A stretch of 64,000 nucleotides of DNA from Xestospongia muta (lineage: Eukaryota; Porifera; Demospongiae; Haplosclerida; Petrosiidae). The stretch lies in NCBI GenBank assembly GCA_963693285.1, contig OY848918.1, forward strand, positions 20,843,484 to 20,907,483, given 5' to 3'. Below, in pieces: positions 12,301-23,865 of the stretch. The translations under genes and the position numbers were made by a program. The notes beneath the pieces are model-generated. The model ran no database searches, had not been told where the DNA came from, and saw only the letters and a program-made list of their open reading frames with translations. Every line of letters begins with the position of its first letter. Positions within the stretch are counted from its first letter, which is position 1.

Positions 12301-15300
12301 AAACCACATCCCCTTACACATGAGGTGTACAAATGGCGTGCTTCGAAATTCAAGCCATAATACGAGGCTACTACCACTATAAAGGGATCTGTGATGCTAA
12401 ATTTGGGGAACAACTTGAGTGCCAAAGAGAGATGAGTTGGCAGCTGCAATCAGAGTTGATGACACAGATTGTGCTAAAGGGCCATGAGGATCTGTAGGTT
12501 GTACTTTTCCCTCTTGAAGTATCGAAATAAGGCCATACTGAATCTAAGACTCGCTGATCAACAATGTGAGAACGTGCATGCAACCATGTGTATGCATGAA
12601 TGGGTGTGGCACATTTCATCTAATTAACTTTCGTGGGTAAATATTTTGTGGTTTGTTTCTCAACCACAAAAACCATGAAAATCCCCCCCCCCCTCTCCCC
12701 GAAAAAAACCCCACTATATGGTACAGTATGTGTAGTTTTGTCAAATAACATAACAAATGTCATATTAAGTACATGTAAGTCTATCAGTATCAGTACAGTG
12801 GAATATTGTACTCCCTGAATAATGGAAACCTCATTTACAATGACAAATTGTGTGGTCGGAATGAATTCCCATTTAATACACATTACTTGGTGACTCAGAA
12901 AAAATGAAAACCTTTTGTATTATATAATAAATGCTTTTTACGAGTGATTGTAGCAAAGAGTCATCACTTCTAATGTACAGTTAATGAATACATTGATAAT
13001 GGATTAGTGAAATGACAAACGTATAGCTTAATAGAGCTTTGTAAACCTGTAATGACAGCCCTCACATACAGGCTTAGTAAAATATATTGATATTATATTG
13101 TAAATAATTATGTTAACAGCTTCTTGTCATGATTCTAATACTATATATAAACAGAAGCTTAGAATGTTATATAACAGTTACTCTAGTAACACAAACTATC
13201 TCTACAATTATACAAGGAAATAATATAACAAAGTTTTTATATGTTAAGTTATAGTTTCTAATACATGGCAGTGTTTTTACACTCAGTCTATAAGTATGAT
13301 GTACCAGTGATTTGTAATGTATGTTGTACTGTCTTCATTGTTGTCATCAGATAAAGATAACTATGATAGTCACTAAGTCATATGTCCAGCCAGTGTCATT
13401 GTTTGATGGCTGGTACATGTTGTAAATAGAGTCTCTTTACTTCCCTAATCAAGAGTATATCCATTATCATAACCTCATTACAATTGTTTTTAGAGTATTA
13501 ACCTCTCTATACATATTAGTAATAACATAATGAATTATTTTATCTATCTTTTGTGTTGTATCATTAGATATACCTTTATATTATAAAGTGAATTGATCAT
13601 AAATACCAACATATCCTTTATGTAGTTCAAGAGAACTCCTCTTCACTATGCTGCTTTATATGGCCATTCTGAGATAGCTCATATACTAATTAAAGCTGGT
13701 GCATCACTGGATCCCATTGACATTGTGAGTATTTCCATTAATTAAATATGTTGTCATTACTATAACCCTAGCATTAAACTATAATTATAGTCAGTGTCAT
13801 CACTATGTTTATTACATGATATAAGTTAAATGGTTTGACATTCTAAGTGATAGTGAATATACTAAGATACTGTTTAGTAATTGTAGAACATGCTATGATA
13901 TTTACATTGACAGAAAAATTTTACTCATATAATAGATTCTTCTGTTTGTTAGTGACTTATAACAACATGACATATGAGTGAATGTTTACAAACTATTGCT
14001 TCTATTATTCCTAACATTTATATAACTATTATGATATCTCTGTTGTAATGATAACTGATTTCTACTGCCAGTGGTCAACATAATCAACTGTAGACATCAC
14101 TTACAAAGTAGTTCATTCAGTATTGTCACAACCAGATATTTAGTGTGCTAATTTAATTTATTTTATGGTACACTCCTTTGTAGCATTATACTTTTATACA
14201 TTACTGTAAATAGTTTACATTGAATGTTTTAACTACAATAAATGATGCACTTCCTTGAAGTCTAGTATTGTACAGTATATGTGTGAAAACTGTATGCATT
14301 GTAATTTTTAAGATGTTTTTGAATCCCCTTTCTACTACTCAAGCTCTATCATAAGATATGTTTATTATAGATAATTTTAATAACAAATAACAGATATTAT
14401 CAATGTTGAATTCATATACAGTGGTTATTACAATCATAATACATAGTATACATCATCATATGTTATTGTAATGATTATCTTATAGTAATGATTATCTTAT
14501 AATGATATAGTATAAAAGTCTTTCATGTTCCACTTACTATAATTTATTTTATCACATAGGATGGACTTAGCCCCTTACATGATGCTTGCCATCAAGGAAA
14601 AGTAGAATGTGTTGAAATATTACTGTTATGTGGAGCAGATGCCACCATAAAGAATAACAAGGGCCAAACACCTGCTGACATGGTAAATCCTAATGATGTC
14701 AATAAAGAGAAAATTCTACAACTAATTGACAAGTCACTACATGGTCAGTGTATAGTTCTATACTAATGTAGTTCATTGTTATTTTCTGTACATTAGAATG
14801 TACTTACAATAAATGTCAATACAATGATAATAATATAACCTAGTAACATGATGTATACTGCTAGTAATAACAGTGTCACTTTATACATGACTATACAATC
14901 TGTACAAACTGATAATCAAGGATTACAAGCAAACACTCAGTACTATGATCAAACACTTGTCTTGACTTCACTAGTAACGTATGTATGTATAAATTATATT
15001 GAAAGTAGTTGTATAAAATGTACTGTATTAATAATAGATCAAAAAAATTATTAACTACTGATATTGTTTGGAAACTTATTGAAAGTTATTAAGACATCAT
15101 TGTTTTGACTTCTAAAGATATGTCAGTTATAATAAACAGATTAATATCATAACATGTCTTTGAAGATAATTAACATTCCATTCATCAAATTATAAACTAC
15201 AGAGACTCATACAGTATAATGTTATGACATCATACATTCATACCAGTTGACAAAGCAATCCTTAATCATGAGTGTGCCAGTATTACCGTACCTATACGAA

Positions 15301-18126
15301 GGCTAACATATAGTGTTATACAGTATCACAGTAATAGTTATATAAAGATTTTCCTTATTTACTTTATAGATTATACTGGTTTACTTCACAAGGCACTCAA
15401 AGAAGGCCGAATTCGATGCAAATACTCAAAGTTATCACTGTCTGGAGCTCCTGGGACAGGAAAATCATCTATCATGAAACTTTTATTAAATCTCCCACCA
15501 CCTACCCTTCATCATAGCACCTCTGTAGCCACTGCTCCTGAAGTAAGAAGAGTAGAGACTGCGAGTCTCATTGCAGGAAGTGAGTCAACTGATTCTTCCT
15601 TTACAAGTCAATTTTGGGAAGAAATTAATACTCCATATGTAAAACGTATGATTGCCAAAGCTATTAAAATTGGAGTCCCATCTTCTCCTGTTGATTCTAC
15701 TACACAACATGAGGATAGCAACAGTTCATCTGATGATGATGGTCCACAAGAAGAAACATCACCAGACCTCAATGAAGTCACCTCAGTTTCTCCTTCAAAG
15801 CCGACAGCTCCACCTGTAGCACAAACAGTAAATGAAATTGCTGACATCATGCCTACTGTAAAAGAATCTCCTGAGCTATTCAACTCTCATTGGATTTACT
15901 GTGTAGATTCAGGTGGACAAGCAGCCTTTTTGGATATTGCTCCCGCAATATTACGCTATAGTCCAGTTAATATTCTCACGCAAAAGCTAAACGAGAAGCT
16001 TGAAGATAAGCCAAAGTTTTTTTTTAGCTTTAAGGGTCGACAGATTGGAGCCCCTGTAGAGCGAGAAATTACCAATTTACAACTACTCGAGTCATCTTTT
16101 CGTTCGCTAGCATCCATAGATCAGCCTGATTTGCGCAAAATTCACGTTGAGTTTTCACATCCCGAGCCTTCCCTTCTTGTACTTGGTACGTTTTTTGATA
16201 AAATAACGGAATGCGTGGGCGAGTCTTTGGAAGAAAAGAATATTCGTTTGTGGTCTACCTTAAGTCAATTCAGAGGAGTGCATGTGAATTATTGTGAAGC
16301 GAAAAAGGAGATAATATTTCCTGTCAACACAACAGCCAGAGGTGAGTCTGAAATGAAAATTGCAGAGAGAATTCGTACAATTGTGTCCCGATCTTACATT
16401 GAGGCAGAAATTCCAGCACGATGGTTTTTGTTTAAGCTTGAATTAGAGGATCTTCAGACAATTACCAAATCAATGGTTGTCAATAAAAGGGAATGCTTTA
16501 GAATAGGCTTGACTCTTGAGATGGATCGGAAAGACATTGAAGCTTCGTTACTGTACTATCACGATTTAACCATTTTCTTGTACTTTCCAGCAGTATTACC
16601 CAATGTGGTTTTTCTCCATCCTCAACCTCTTTTTAATAAGCTTTCAGAAGTAATCAGTATTTCTTTTGCTGATGCTGTTACATACTTAGAAGAAATGAAT
16701 ATAGTTGTTCCAAGAAATGCTCATCTTCAACTCAAAGCTGAAGGTATTTTTACACGTAAGCTACTCGATTGTCTTCCTGATGGTTTCTCACCTGATTTTA
16801 CTGCAGACGACTTCTTGAAGTTAATGGAAGATATCTTCGTTATAGCTCCTTTACCAGAGAAAGGCAAGTTCTTTTTACCCTGTGTTTTACCTACTACTTC
16901 TAGCTTGGAGAATATAAGAAGCTCTTTTACAAAAGTCACAGATGCTCTTGTTTTAACTTGGGATATGAAGCCTGTACCTCAAGGAATCTTTCCTGCTCTG
17001 GCTGTCAATCTTGTTAAGCGACAAAAGTCACCAAAATTTGATCTTTATCGACCTCCAACGTCTGATGAGCCTTCAGAAGAACTACTACAATATCGTAATG
17101 CTATCCAGTTACTGTGTCTTGATTTAGGAGGAGGAGTTTTACTTGTTGATGCTATCTACTCTCTAGATGTATACTACAGTGGCCCTTCAGAAAATTGCTC
17201 AGTTATTCGAAACGCTATTCTCGAAGGCATTGAAGATGTAGTTAAAAAATTTCAGTATAAGCCAATTCTTTCGTTACCTCAAGAGCGTTTTTACTGCTCA
17301 ATGTGTGCTTCTTCTGCTAAACATCTCTGTCGCCCAGACGCAGGCAAGAAAATACTTACTTGTTGCAGAGATCCTCGAAAAACAGCATGTATTGATCGAT
17401 CACGACAACTACCATGGATTGCAGTAGACCTGTTAGTACAAGGTTAGTCTTTACTTGTATTGATATTTTTGTACACAAATATTTGGTAAAAGGAATGTTA
17501 GCATTGCAAGAGTGACTTACATGTATACCTAAGTAATGTAAACTGATTTTTTTATATATTCAGTTTTACTCTGATGCTAGAAACACGGCCTCAGTCTGTA
17601 ATTATGTCATCACTTTAGTATATTGTACAAAGAAGCCCTACCAAATATAACACCTGCCATATTACTACTATTTAAAAAATAAATTGTATGTGATTAAAAT
17701 TTTAAGAATATATTAATAAAATACTTAAAAGAGCCAATGACATCTCTGTTAGACTCTGTGATGTAAAGGTTATATTTATATATTAAATCTTTTATTTCTA
17801 ATGTAGATGATCTCACTTGCATCCTAAAGAAGAAACCAAAGCTTGTAGAGCTTGTGAGTCTTTTGACAGATATTGAGTACGAGTGGGACGAGATAGGCAT
17901 CGCTTTAGAAGTAGAAGATCGTGTCCTACGTGGTTTAAATCGAAGTCATGAAGATAACACAACAAAACTTATTACAGTCTTACGAAGTTGGATGGATACA
18001 TTTCCATCAAGAAGTACCTGGGATGTTGTTCTTGCTGCAGTAGAAGGCCCAATTGTGAAACATCCCGACACTGCTTTAACGATTCGAAAGTTTTTAGCCA
18101 AACCAGAGGTCCAGTCAAAATATTAA
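9276..18126 (+). CDS. Ankyrin-Roc-COR-death domain protein, seven exons
   Basis: Joining 9276-9302, 9487-9585, 10983-11084, 13626-13724, 14560-14743, 15370-17442 and 17807-18126 gives an open frame of 968 codons (967 residues plus TAA). All introns are GT/AG and phases agree. Order: short leader (1-9); ankyrin repeats (10 to about 155); P-loop GAPGTGKS (196-203); Ser/Asp-rich insert (about 270-330); VDSGGQ (349-354, G3-like); GTFFDK (443-448, G4-like); COR-like region (about 520-620); Cys-rich patch (about 810-850); death domain (about 866-960). The closest known layout is DAPK1 without its kinase, or other ROCO proteins. The likely role is an intracellular signalling GTPase feeding a death-domain pathway; that is inferred. 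The start ATG matches the position used in two paralogous copies. Confidence 0.85.
9487..9585 (+). CDS. Exon 2, first ankyrin-like repeat (copy 1)
   Basis: The exon is 99 bases, phase 0 on both sides, between acceptor TTTATAATAG and donor GTAAGT. It encodes LYWAAHDGNIEEVKSTIEQG, a degenerate capping ankyrin repeat (AAxxGNIExVKxxIExGADVN pattern). A Gly replaces the Ala of GAD found in the other two copies. Confidence 0.85.
9754..9860. mobile_element. Palindromic MITE A, copy 1 intron
   Basis: A 107-bp element whose ends are near-perfect inverted repeats: CTAGTCTCATCCCCAGACC at the left matches the reverse complement of the right end, GGTCTGGGGACGAGACTAG. It lies in the intron between exons 2 and 3. 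The same element is at the same place in copies 2 and 3, so it inserted before the duplications. It has no coding capacity. Confidence 0.8.
10574..10780. mobile_element. MITE B, right end deleted (copy 1)
   Basis: Begins ATACTGTATACCGGGATTTA followed by GATAAAATTTGGCGG, matching the left end of the full element at 61793-62060. It breaks off after GGTTATTTATTTG, without the right inverted repeat. The copy 1 deletion also removes about 1 kb that follows the element in copy 3. Confidence 0.75.
10983..11084 (+). CDS. Exon 3, ankyrin repeat (copy 1)
   Basis: The exon is 102 bases, phase 0 at both ends. It reads RPLIAASACGHTDIVSLLLQ then KEADPNCTTNY, a canonical repeat with the TPLxxAxxxGHxxIVxLLLxxGADxN pattern. 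Acceptor TATATAG, donor GTAAGT. Confidence 0.9.
11085..13625. other. Intron 3 of the copy 1 ankyrin gene
   Basis: The first 1.8 kb (to about 12890) is shared with copy 2, and its start with copy 3. It contains MITE C. From about 12895 the two copies part: copy 1 continues to exon 4 and copy 2 changes to unrelated sequence. I see no further exon here. Confidence 0.7.
12207..12718. mobile_element. MITE C with G-rich terminal inverted repeats (copy 1)
   Basis: Left end TATAGCGTTTTTTTTGGGGA mirrors right end CCCCGAAAAAAACCCCACTA. Subterminal blocks also mirror each other: AATTTTGTGGTT near 12280 and ATATTTTGTGGTTTG near 12640. The element is about 510 bp and carries no transposase. A second copy lies at 40847-41355 in the homologous intron. 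Short frames read from it on the minus strand (12377-12883) are not genes. Confidence 0.75.
13626..13724 (+). CDS. Exon 4, ankyrin repeat (copy 1)
   Basis: The exon is 99 bases, phase 0. It encodes RTPLHYAALYGHSEIAHILI then KAGASLDPIDI, a textbook ankyrin repeat with TPLHYAA and GH motifs. Acceptor TTTATGTAG, donor GTGAGT. No equivalent exon is seen in copy 2, and copy 3 leaves the window before this point. Confidence 0.9.
14560..14743 (+). CDS. Exon 5, ankyrin repeat plus linker (copy 1)
   Basis: The exon is 184 bases, phase 0 in and phase 1 out. It reads DGLSPLHDACHQGKVECVEI, then LLLCGADATIKNNKGQTPAD and a linker. The last repeat runs into the start of a further repeat (GQTPADM) that is not completed. 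The donor is CATG|GTCAGT, slightly weak. Joined to exon 6 it continues without a stop. Confidence 0.85.
15370..17442 (+). CDS. Exon 6, Roc-like GTPase, COR-like and Cys-rich region
   Basis: A 2073-base exon (690 full codons plus split codons at both ends). The Walker A motif GAPGTGKS lies at 15444-15467, before the internal ATG at 15474, so translation must come through from exon 5. VDSGGQ (15903-15920) sits where a GTPase has DxxGQ; GTFFDK (16185-16202) sits where ROCO-like proteins have an NKxD-like motif. The P-loop to G3 distance is about 150 residues, far more than in Ras (about 50), because of a Ser/Asp-rich insert. RIGLTLEMDRKDIEASLLYY and the following FLYFPAVLPNVVFLHPQ resemble the COR fold. 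Near the end FYCSMCASSAKHLC and ILTCC may bind metal. Confidence 0.9.
17807..18126 (+). CDS. Exon 7, death domain and stop
   Basis: Acceptor TTCTAATGTAG; the split codon completes Asp. The exon encodes about 106 residues with the death-domain signature: YEWDEIGIALEVEDRVL (helices 1-2), an Asp/Asn turn, LITVLRSWMD (helix 4) and STWDVVLAAVEGPIV (helix 5), then TIRKFL (helix 6). The Trp in YEW and in STW are the conserved core positions. It ends in TAA at 18124-18126, with no domain after it. Death domains recruit other death-fold proteins. Confidence 0.9.
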
Positions 18127-18549
18127 GTAAAATAGTGTTATACACATGTACAATTTAGTTTTAGCAGAACCCTTTTAGATTTTTTGAGAACAAATTTTAC
18201 TTTGTATTTTAATTGTTTTAGCTAAAATTTTCTTAATAGTTTGTAGTTACTACTTCTAACAATATTATTTTTGGTATGATTATTTAGAGTATTTTTTGAA
18301 TAATTAGTTAACGTTATATGTATTGTTTTTTCTATTGTTATAATATTGTTATACCATATGAATATGTTTGTATAATGATTTGCTAAGTCTATTGTATTGT
18401 GACTGTATTTATCTATAACTGCTCTTGTAGATTTTTTTCACTTTTTCTTTAAAAAAAGGTTTATTTAAAGGGCACCTAACATGATAAATTATTTTCGCTG
18501 AAAACGTTGAAGCATTTGTAAGGATTGCAATTTACTTCCTGTAACGGGC

Positions 18550-20376
18550 GTGGCCTCCATGATGACGCTTTTTAGTCATTGGATGCTTGATATAGCTAAC
18601 ATGAGGAAAAGATGTATTGTGGCTAGATGCAGTAATAAAAATAAGGATGGTGTATCCTTATTCAAATTCCCTATAAGAAAGGAAATAAGAGAACAGTGGA
18701 TTAAGCAAGTTAAGAGGACTAGAGCAGGCTGGACAAGTCCAAGTGACTACTCAGTTATGTGCAGCTGTCATTTCACTGAGAAATGCTTTAAGACTTCCAA
18801 GCTAAAGAGATGGGGTATACTTTCAGAAGACAAAAATACCACACCTTGTAGCCTTCCACATACACTTGTACCGTTTTTATGCAGTACCTACAGTCATCCA
18901 AATAAAACAGAGGCAATAGCTGAGCATACTAGTTGGTTTACATGATTGTAATCGAAGTAATATTATCATTATGTTGATGAAAATTAATTATAAATCTGAG
19001 TATTTAAATCCAGTATAATTATCAGATGAGAAGGTTTTCCTTATAACTGTTACTACATATGATGGTAGGATATTAATGTCCTTGCCCAATCATCTCCAAC
19101 ACAAACTGGTTAGTTGACGATATGCAGTGTGTCTGTATTGTTTATGGAGAAATCATAAACATATGAAGGTTACAATTTATAACAATATAGCTGCATTCTT
19201 TTCGAAAATGAATAGCAAGAAAGGCTCTCAACAAACTTCGTTCATCACGTCTTATCGATAGTGACCAGGCAACACTCGAAACTTTCATCCAAGACTTCGT
19301 TGATGAATCGCAGGAAGAGGAAGACCCAGAACCTCCCAGTAAGATTGATAAAAATGAATACAAAAACTATGAATAATTTTCTAGGTAACGAGGATGAATA
19401 TGATTATGATTGTCAAAACCATTCCCAGATTAGAGCTATTATAGGGGATGGCATCATTGAAAATGACTCTGAAGACCTCGTAATTAGTGATGATCACAGC
19501 ACTACCTCTGACTATGAAGGTAACAGAACTATCACGTAATTAAAGTATTATTCATACCATTAGAGCATTTTTATGAAGGAGAGAACTTGTTAACTGAAAA
19601 AGAGGAAGTGATGATTGTTGAAGCTACAGAGAGGAAGAAGATAAGGTAGTGAACTTTTTAGGAACTGGATGTGGATGTACCTTGTACTTTGGAGGTCCCT
19701 GTAACAAAGCCTTTTCAGCAGAACATTTACAAACCATCCGTAGCCAATGTCAAGACTTGGATCACACTTCACTGGACCTCGTCCTTTTAGGACAAATAAT
19801 GGCTACAAACACTCATTCTTCTACAGTTCAATGTAGCCATTAGAAATCTTCTATTCAAAAGAAGACAAGAATGTCCTATTACCATCATGGCATTCCAGTA
19901 TGCCAAACCACCTTCCTTTTTCTACATGGAATAGGAAAGAGGAGATTAGATAATGTCCGGGTGTCTTATGAAAATGATGGACTTACCTCAAGGACACATG
20001 GGAATTGTAATCGTAGACCACACAATGGCTTTACAACCCACGAGCTCATCCACACTGTGACTTACATTAAAAACTACACAGAGGCTAATGGAATCCTCCT
20101 TCCATGTCAAATACCTGGATTTAAAAGAATGGACATTCAACTACTACCAACACAAACAACCAAACAATCAGTCTGAATGGAGTACATTGAAGCCAGTAGG
20201 TCTTTTGATATTCGCACTGTGGGTTACCACAGCTTCTGTAAAATTTGAAGAAAGTTTCTCCCTCACATTATCATCACCAAACCAAAATCTGACCTTTGCT
20301 GGCTGTGCCAGAGAAACAACAGAACTATCAGTGGCACAACTAATCTATCTGAGAGTGTCAAACAACAAGTAAACTT
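18550..20376 (+). pseudogene. THAP-bearing DNCxGQNKN-family element, N-terminal half
   Basis: From 18601 the frame encodes a THAP zinc finger: MRKRCIVARCSNKNKDG, KFPIRKEIREQWIKQV, then VMCSCHFTEKCF (C-x4-C ... C-x2-H). Later pieces read IARKALNKLRSSRLIDSDQ (19208 on), GCGCTLYF with LDLVLLGQIMAT (19668-19802), TTFLFLHGIGKRRLDNVRVS (from 19909) and RIPGYKR-like CQIPGFKRMDIQLLP. After 20173 the frame shows two TGA codons at expected Trp sites and then TKPKSDLCWLCQRNN. I recognise this order from a transposase-like family common in cnidarian and sponge genomes (probably the DUF7869 group). The C-terminal half is absent here but a different copy of it lies at 48.2-49.4 kb. Intron-like gaps and stops make this a relic. 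Confidence 0.7.
18601..18825 (+). CDS. THAP-type DNA-binding domain
   Basis: Within an open frame 18550-18945 (131 codons) the domain starts at Met 18601. It has Cys pair CIVARC, the Trp of EQWIKQV, and Cys/His pair CSCHF, which is the C2CH zinc signature. The final AVPTIF-like box is poorly kept. THAP fingers bind DNA, often at transposon ends. The frame is intact but the downstream element is broken, so expression is doubtful. It begins about 420 bases after the stop of the death-domain gene on the same strand. Confidence 0.75.
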
Positions 20377-20419
20377 TTAAATTTTTTATTGTATAGGTTT
20401 ACTTACCTTTAATAGGCAC

Positions 20420-22424
20420 TCCAACAAGCCATAGCTCATTTATTTACAAGAGATGAAGTCTTGAATATTATTGAAGATGAACCAATGTATCCAGGGAGTG
20501 ATGAAGAATTTGACACATTAGATGATGAGATGGTGGACAACTACTGTTAATAAAATTATAAAATAATTTACAAAGTATATAAAACCTACAATTCTTAGTA
20601 TAACAGAAGTTACATCTGTTGATGTTGAAAAGTCTCCAGTCCAGTTACCTGCACTGCTATGGTAAATATCACAAATATTACCTTTTAATGATTGTAAAAT
20701 AAATAGCTACCAACAAATAGAGTCACTTGCAGGTCCATCAAGTTCACTAAACAATACACCACTATCAGTGTAAGTGAACACATGCAAAAATAAGAATTTA
20801 CCTACAATCATAATAGGACTTCTCTTGAAAATCCTGTGTCTGCCACTAACAAATCTAAAGGTTTCCCATCTATAAATATCTTCATAGCCAATGCCCAAGT
20901 GACCACACCCTAGCAGAGATAAAATGGTCAAACAATTACATGCTAGTCACTATAGATTCGTTTACGTAGTCAGTAGGACCAACTGTTTCTGTCCCTTCAT
21001 CACCACTTGAGGCATTTATGCTATTTTTTACACAATCACCTGTACAACTGATAGTAGACTAGACAAACAGATATGCTGAAACATGTATGGGTGGAGAAAA
21101 GTATGCCAAATGGACAATAGTGTCTATTAAAGAATTGCAGGCATACTTGGGATTTATGATCGTAATGGGGATAGTAAAATCACCATCCCTATATGATTAT
21201 TGGAAAAATAACCCATATTATCACTACACCCCCATAGCAAATCGAATTTCTCGCGATAGATTCATGGACATTTCATGATATCTCAATTTTGTAGACAATG
21301 CAACGTTAGCACTACCAGATACACCACAATATGATCATCTTGGTAAAGTAAGACCAATTCTGGACTTTCTTAACAATAAATTCCTTACATTATATAATCC
21401 AAATCGTGACAACAGTATAGACGAGGCAATGATAAAATTTAAGGGCAGATCAGTAATGAACAATATGTTCCCAAAAAGCCTATCAAGAGAGGATTTAAAG
21501 TTTGGGTCAGGGCTGATAGTGACAATGGGTTTGTATGTGAATACCAAGTATACTGTGGAAAGGAGAAGAGATCAGAAACAGGACTAGGGTCACTGGTTGT
21601 CTGAGACTTAACAAGAACCATTGTCAGAAAAAACCCATCACATATACTGTGATAACTTTTTTACAGGCATTCCACTTTTTAAGGATCTGCTAGAAGACAA
21701 AATTAATGCCTGTGGAACCATGCGTTCAGATAGAAAGTTCTATCCAACAGAATTCAAACCAATTCTAAAGAAAGGTTTCAAGGAGAGGAGAGAATTCAAG
21801 CTATTACAACATGAAAGTTTGTTAATGACAGTGTGGCAAGACACATAGGTAGTAAGTGCTCTTGCTACAAACTCTCAACCTTTGGGAACAACACAAGTGG
21901 AGAGGAAGCAACAAAATGGAGGAAAAAAAAAACTAGTAAATTGTCCTCAATTAATAGCCAACTATAATCAAAAAACGGGTGGAGTTAATCATAATGATCA
22001 ACTGAGGCAGTACTACTGCCTCAATGCAAGAGGATATAAGGCTTATATGTACATCTTTTACTTTGTAACTGATGTTGTAATTACAAACACTTACCTCTTG
22101 TAAACATTCCTTCCCACATCTCCATTCAAAACAATCAAAGACTTTTGCCTCAACTTAGGCCACCTTCTCATTGGATCCTATTGTGGTCGTAAGTGTCCTG
22201 GTTGTCCTTCATTGTGTCTACCAGTGAAAAAATTATGTCAGCACCATTTTCCTCAAAAGCATGATGGCAGTAGACACAGGTGTCACTACTGTTATGCATT
22301 TCTAAACAAACAAAGAGATACTCAATGGTATTGTAGTGACTGCAGCCTTTACCTCTGTCATACTGGAAAGAGTGATGACTGTTTCCTACACTACCACACC
22401 CACCATGGACCTAATGAAAATTAA
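20420..22424 (+). pseudogene. piggyBac transposase relic
   Basis: Acidic start LNIIEDEPMYPGSDEEFD (20460-20520), then SVGPTVSVPSSPLEAFMLFF and TNRYAE (about 20970-21080), AYLGFMIVMGIVKSPSLYDYW (about 21141-21205, first residues omitted here), DNSIDEAMIKFKGRS (21408-21453; Asp/Glu of the catalytic core), IYCDNFFTGIPLFKDLLED (from 21645) and KTGGVNHNDQLRQYY (from 21973). A C-terminal Cys/His domain reads RHRCHYCYAF...WYCSDCSLYLC (22278-22370). Frame changes near 21455, 21600 and 21848 and stops near 20550 and 21278 break it. It lies directly after the THAP-family relic and may have inserted into it, but I cannot define its ends. Confidence 0.85.
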
Positions 22425-22429
22425 AGAGA

Positions 22430-23865
22430 CACTTACATATATACAAAAGAATAAATATATATTACCAACACCTAACTGAAATGTCTAACCAAACAGTAGT
22501 CATTCAAATAATAAGCATATACAGATAAACACACACAACACACAAAATCCAATTATAAATTTCTACAAACAAGGTAAGCAATACTAACTTGTTTATATAC
22601 TGGACATGTTTTGCATCATTTGTAGTACTTACAGATACTATCACTATTGTACCTTAGCCCTAGCGCTTCAATTTCAAGCGATTTTTTCATTACAAAGACG
22701 GTAGTAGAAAAGATACGATAGAATGACTTACTTTCAGCAGAGTTCGAAGTAGAATTTACTTGTAGAATCGTGTTATAACATCTCTACACCTACAAATCAA
22801 CGACAGCTGCCTTATTTACTCGTAAATGAACCTGTTAAAAGTTATCCAAGGCGTCTTCCTCTTCTTTCGATGAACATGTGCTTGAGACAAATTAAATTTC
22901 GACATCCGGTGACCCCACCTACGCAATTATTTCGTTAAAAAGGACACCAAAACGAATTTCCATCTGAAAATTTCACAATATCTCATACTAGCCTATGGAT
23001 AAATCTTGGCTACACTTAAAGACAATAAATGACAGCACAAGGTCAAATGAAAAATACAAGTACAATGCTAACATGTTTGTGAGTGTCTAATAAGAATATC
23101 TGAACAGAACAATATAGAAGTTTGTCATTGTTATATCTAGTGCAAAGCCTCCTAATTACAGCATTTCACCAACTGATTATTGACTAATATACTTAGTAAA
23201 GTCTCCATGTGTCACATGCATACACTATATATACTAGATATTCTCATTTTAACACTCCATGTGTATTTATTAAAGGTTGATTGCATCCAACCAATCCTGT
23301 CTACATCTGCAAAGATAAATTGTTGCAAATGCCTTTAAAGTAAAGAATGAATTTAGTTTGTTCTTTAGCACTACTTCTATAAAGTATGACTCTGTGTACT
23401 CATTTAATCACAAGCTCTAGGTCTCAAGCTTTTTCATGTATTAGCACCAGATACCTACAGTCAACTTAGTAATTATATATATACAATAATATTAACAAAA
23501 CTAGATCTGTTACTTCATCTGTCTATGAATTATGGTAATTTAATTTATTACAATATAGGATACATTAGTCTTAGTATTAATGTATCTGCTAATACAGATA
23601 CTTGTTTATCTATATGAACATAATTATAATACCTAGCATATACAAACGGAAACACATCTTCATTATAACATGTGGATCCCAATGCAACTGACTGATTAGT
23701 AAAATTATATCTTAACTTAGAGTAAAATAACCAGAGTTTCAATTTAATACATGTTTCTATTTATAATTATATATACCTTATAAACCTTCTTGCTGACTGA
23801 GGTGTACTATATGGAGTTTACAAGAGATATCATATGATATAATATGATGTCATAATGATGTCATT
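22430..23865. other. Intergenic, no gene recognised
   Basis: This stretch lies between the piggyBac relic and the XRN2 relic. I see no domain on either strand. A slightly more CG-containing patch at 22650-22930 has no further signature. C-terminal XRN2 exons, if any survive, would lie near 23760-23865 on the minus strand, but I could not recognise one. Confidence 0.45.

Noticed and set aside
12377..12883. Minus-strand frames of 80 and 87 codons
   Set aside because: They lie inside or beside MITE C and are not kept as frames in a coding sense in copy 2.
15608..15883. 91-codon minus-strand frame opposite the GTPase exon
   Set aside because: It is the antisense shadow of the Ser-rich insert in the real coding exon.
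18465..22980. TTAAAGGGCACC at 18469 and TTAAAAAGGACACC at 22934 as piggyBac ends
   Set aside because: The two strings are in direct and not inverted orientation and diverge after a few bases, so they do not form terminal inverted repeats.
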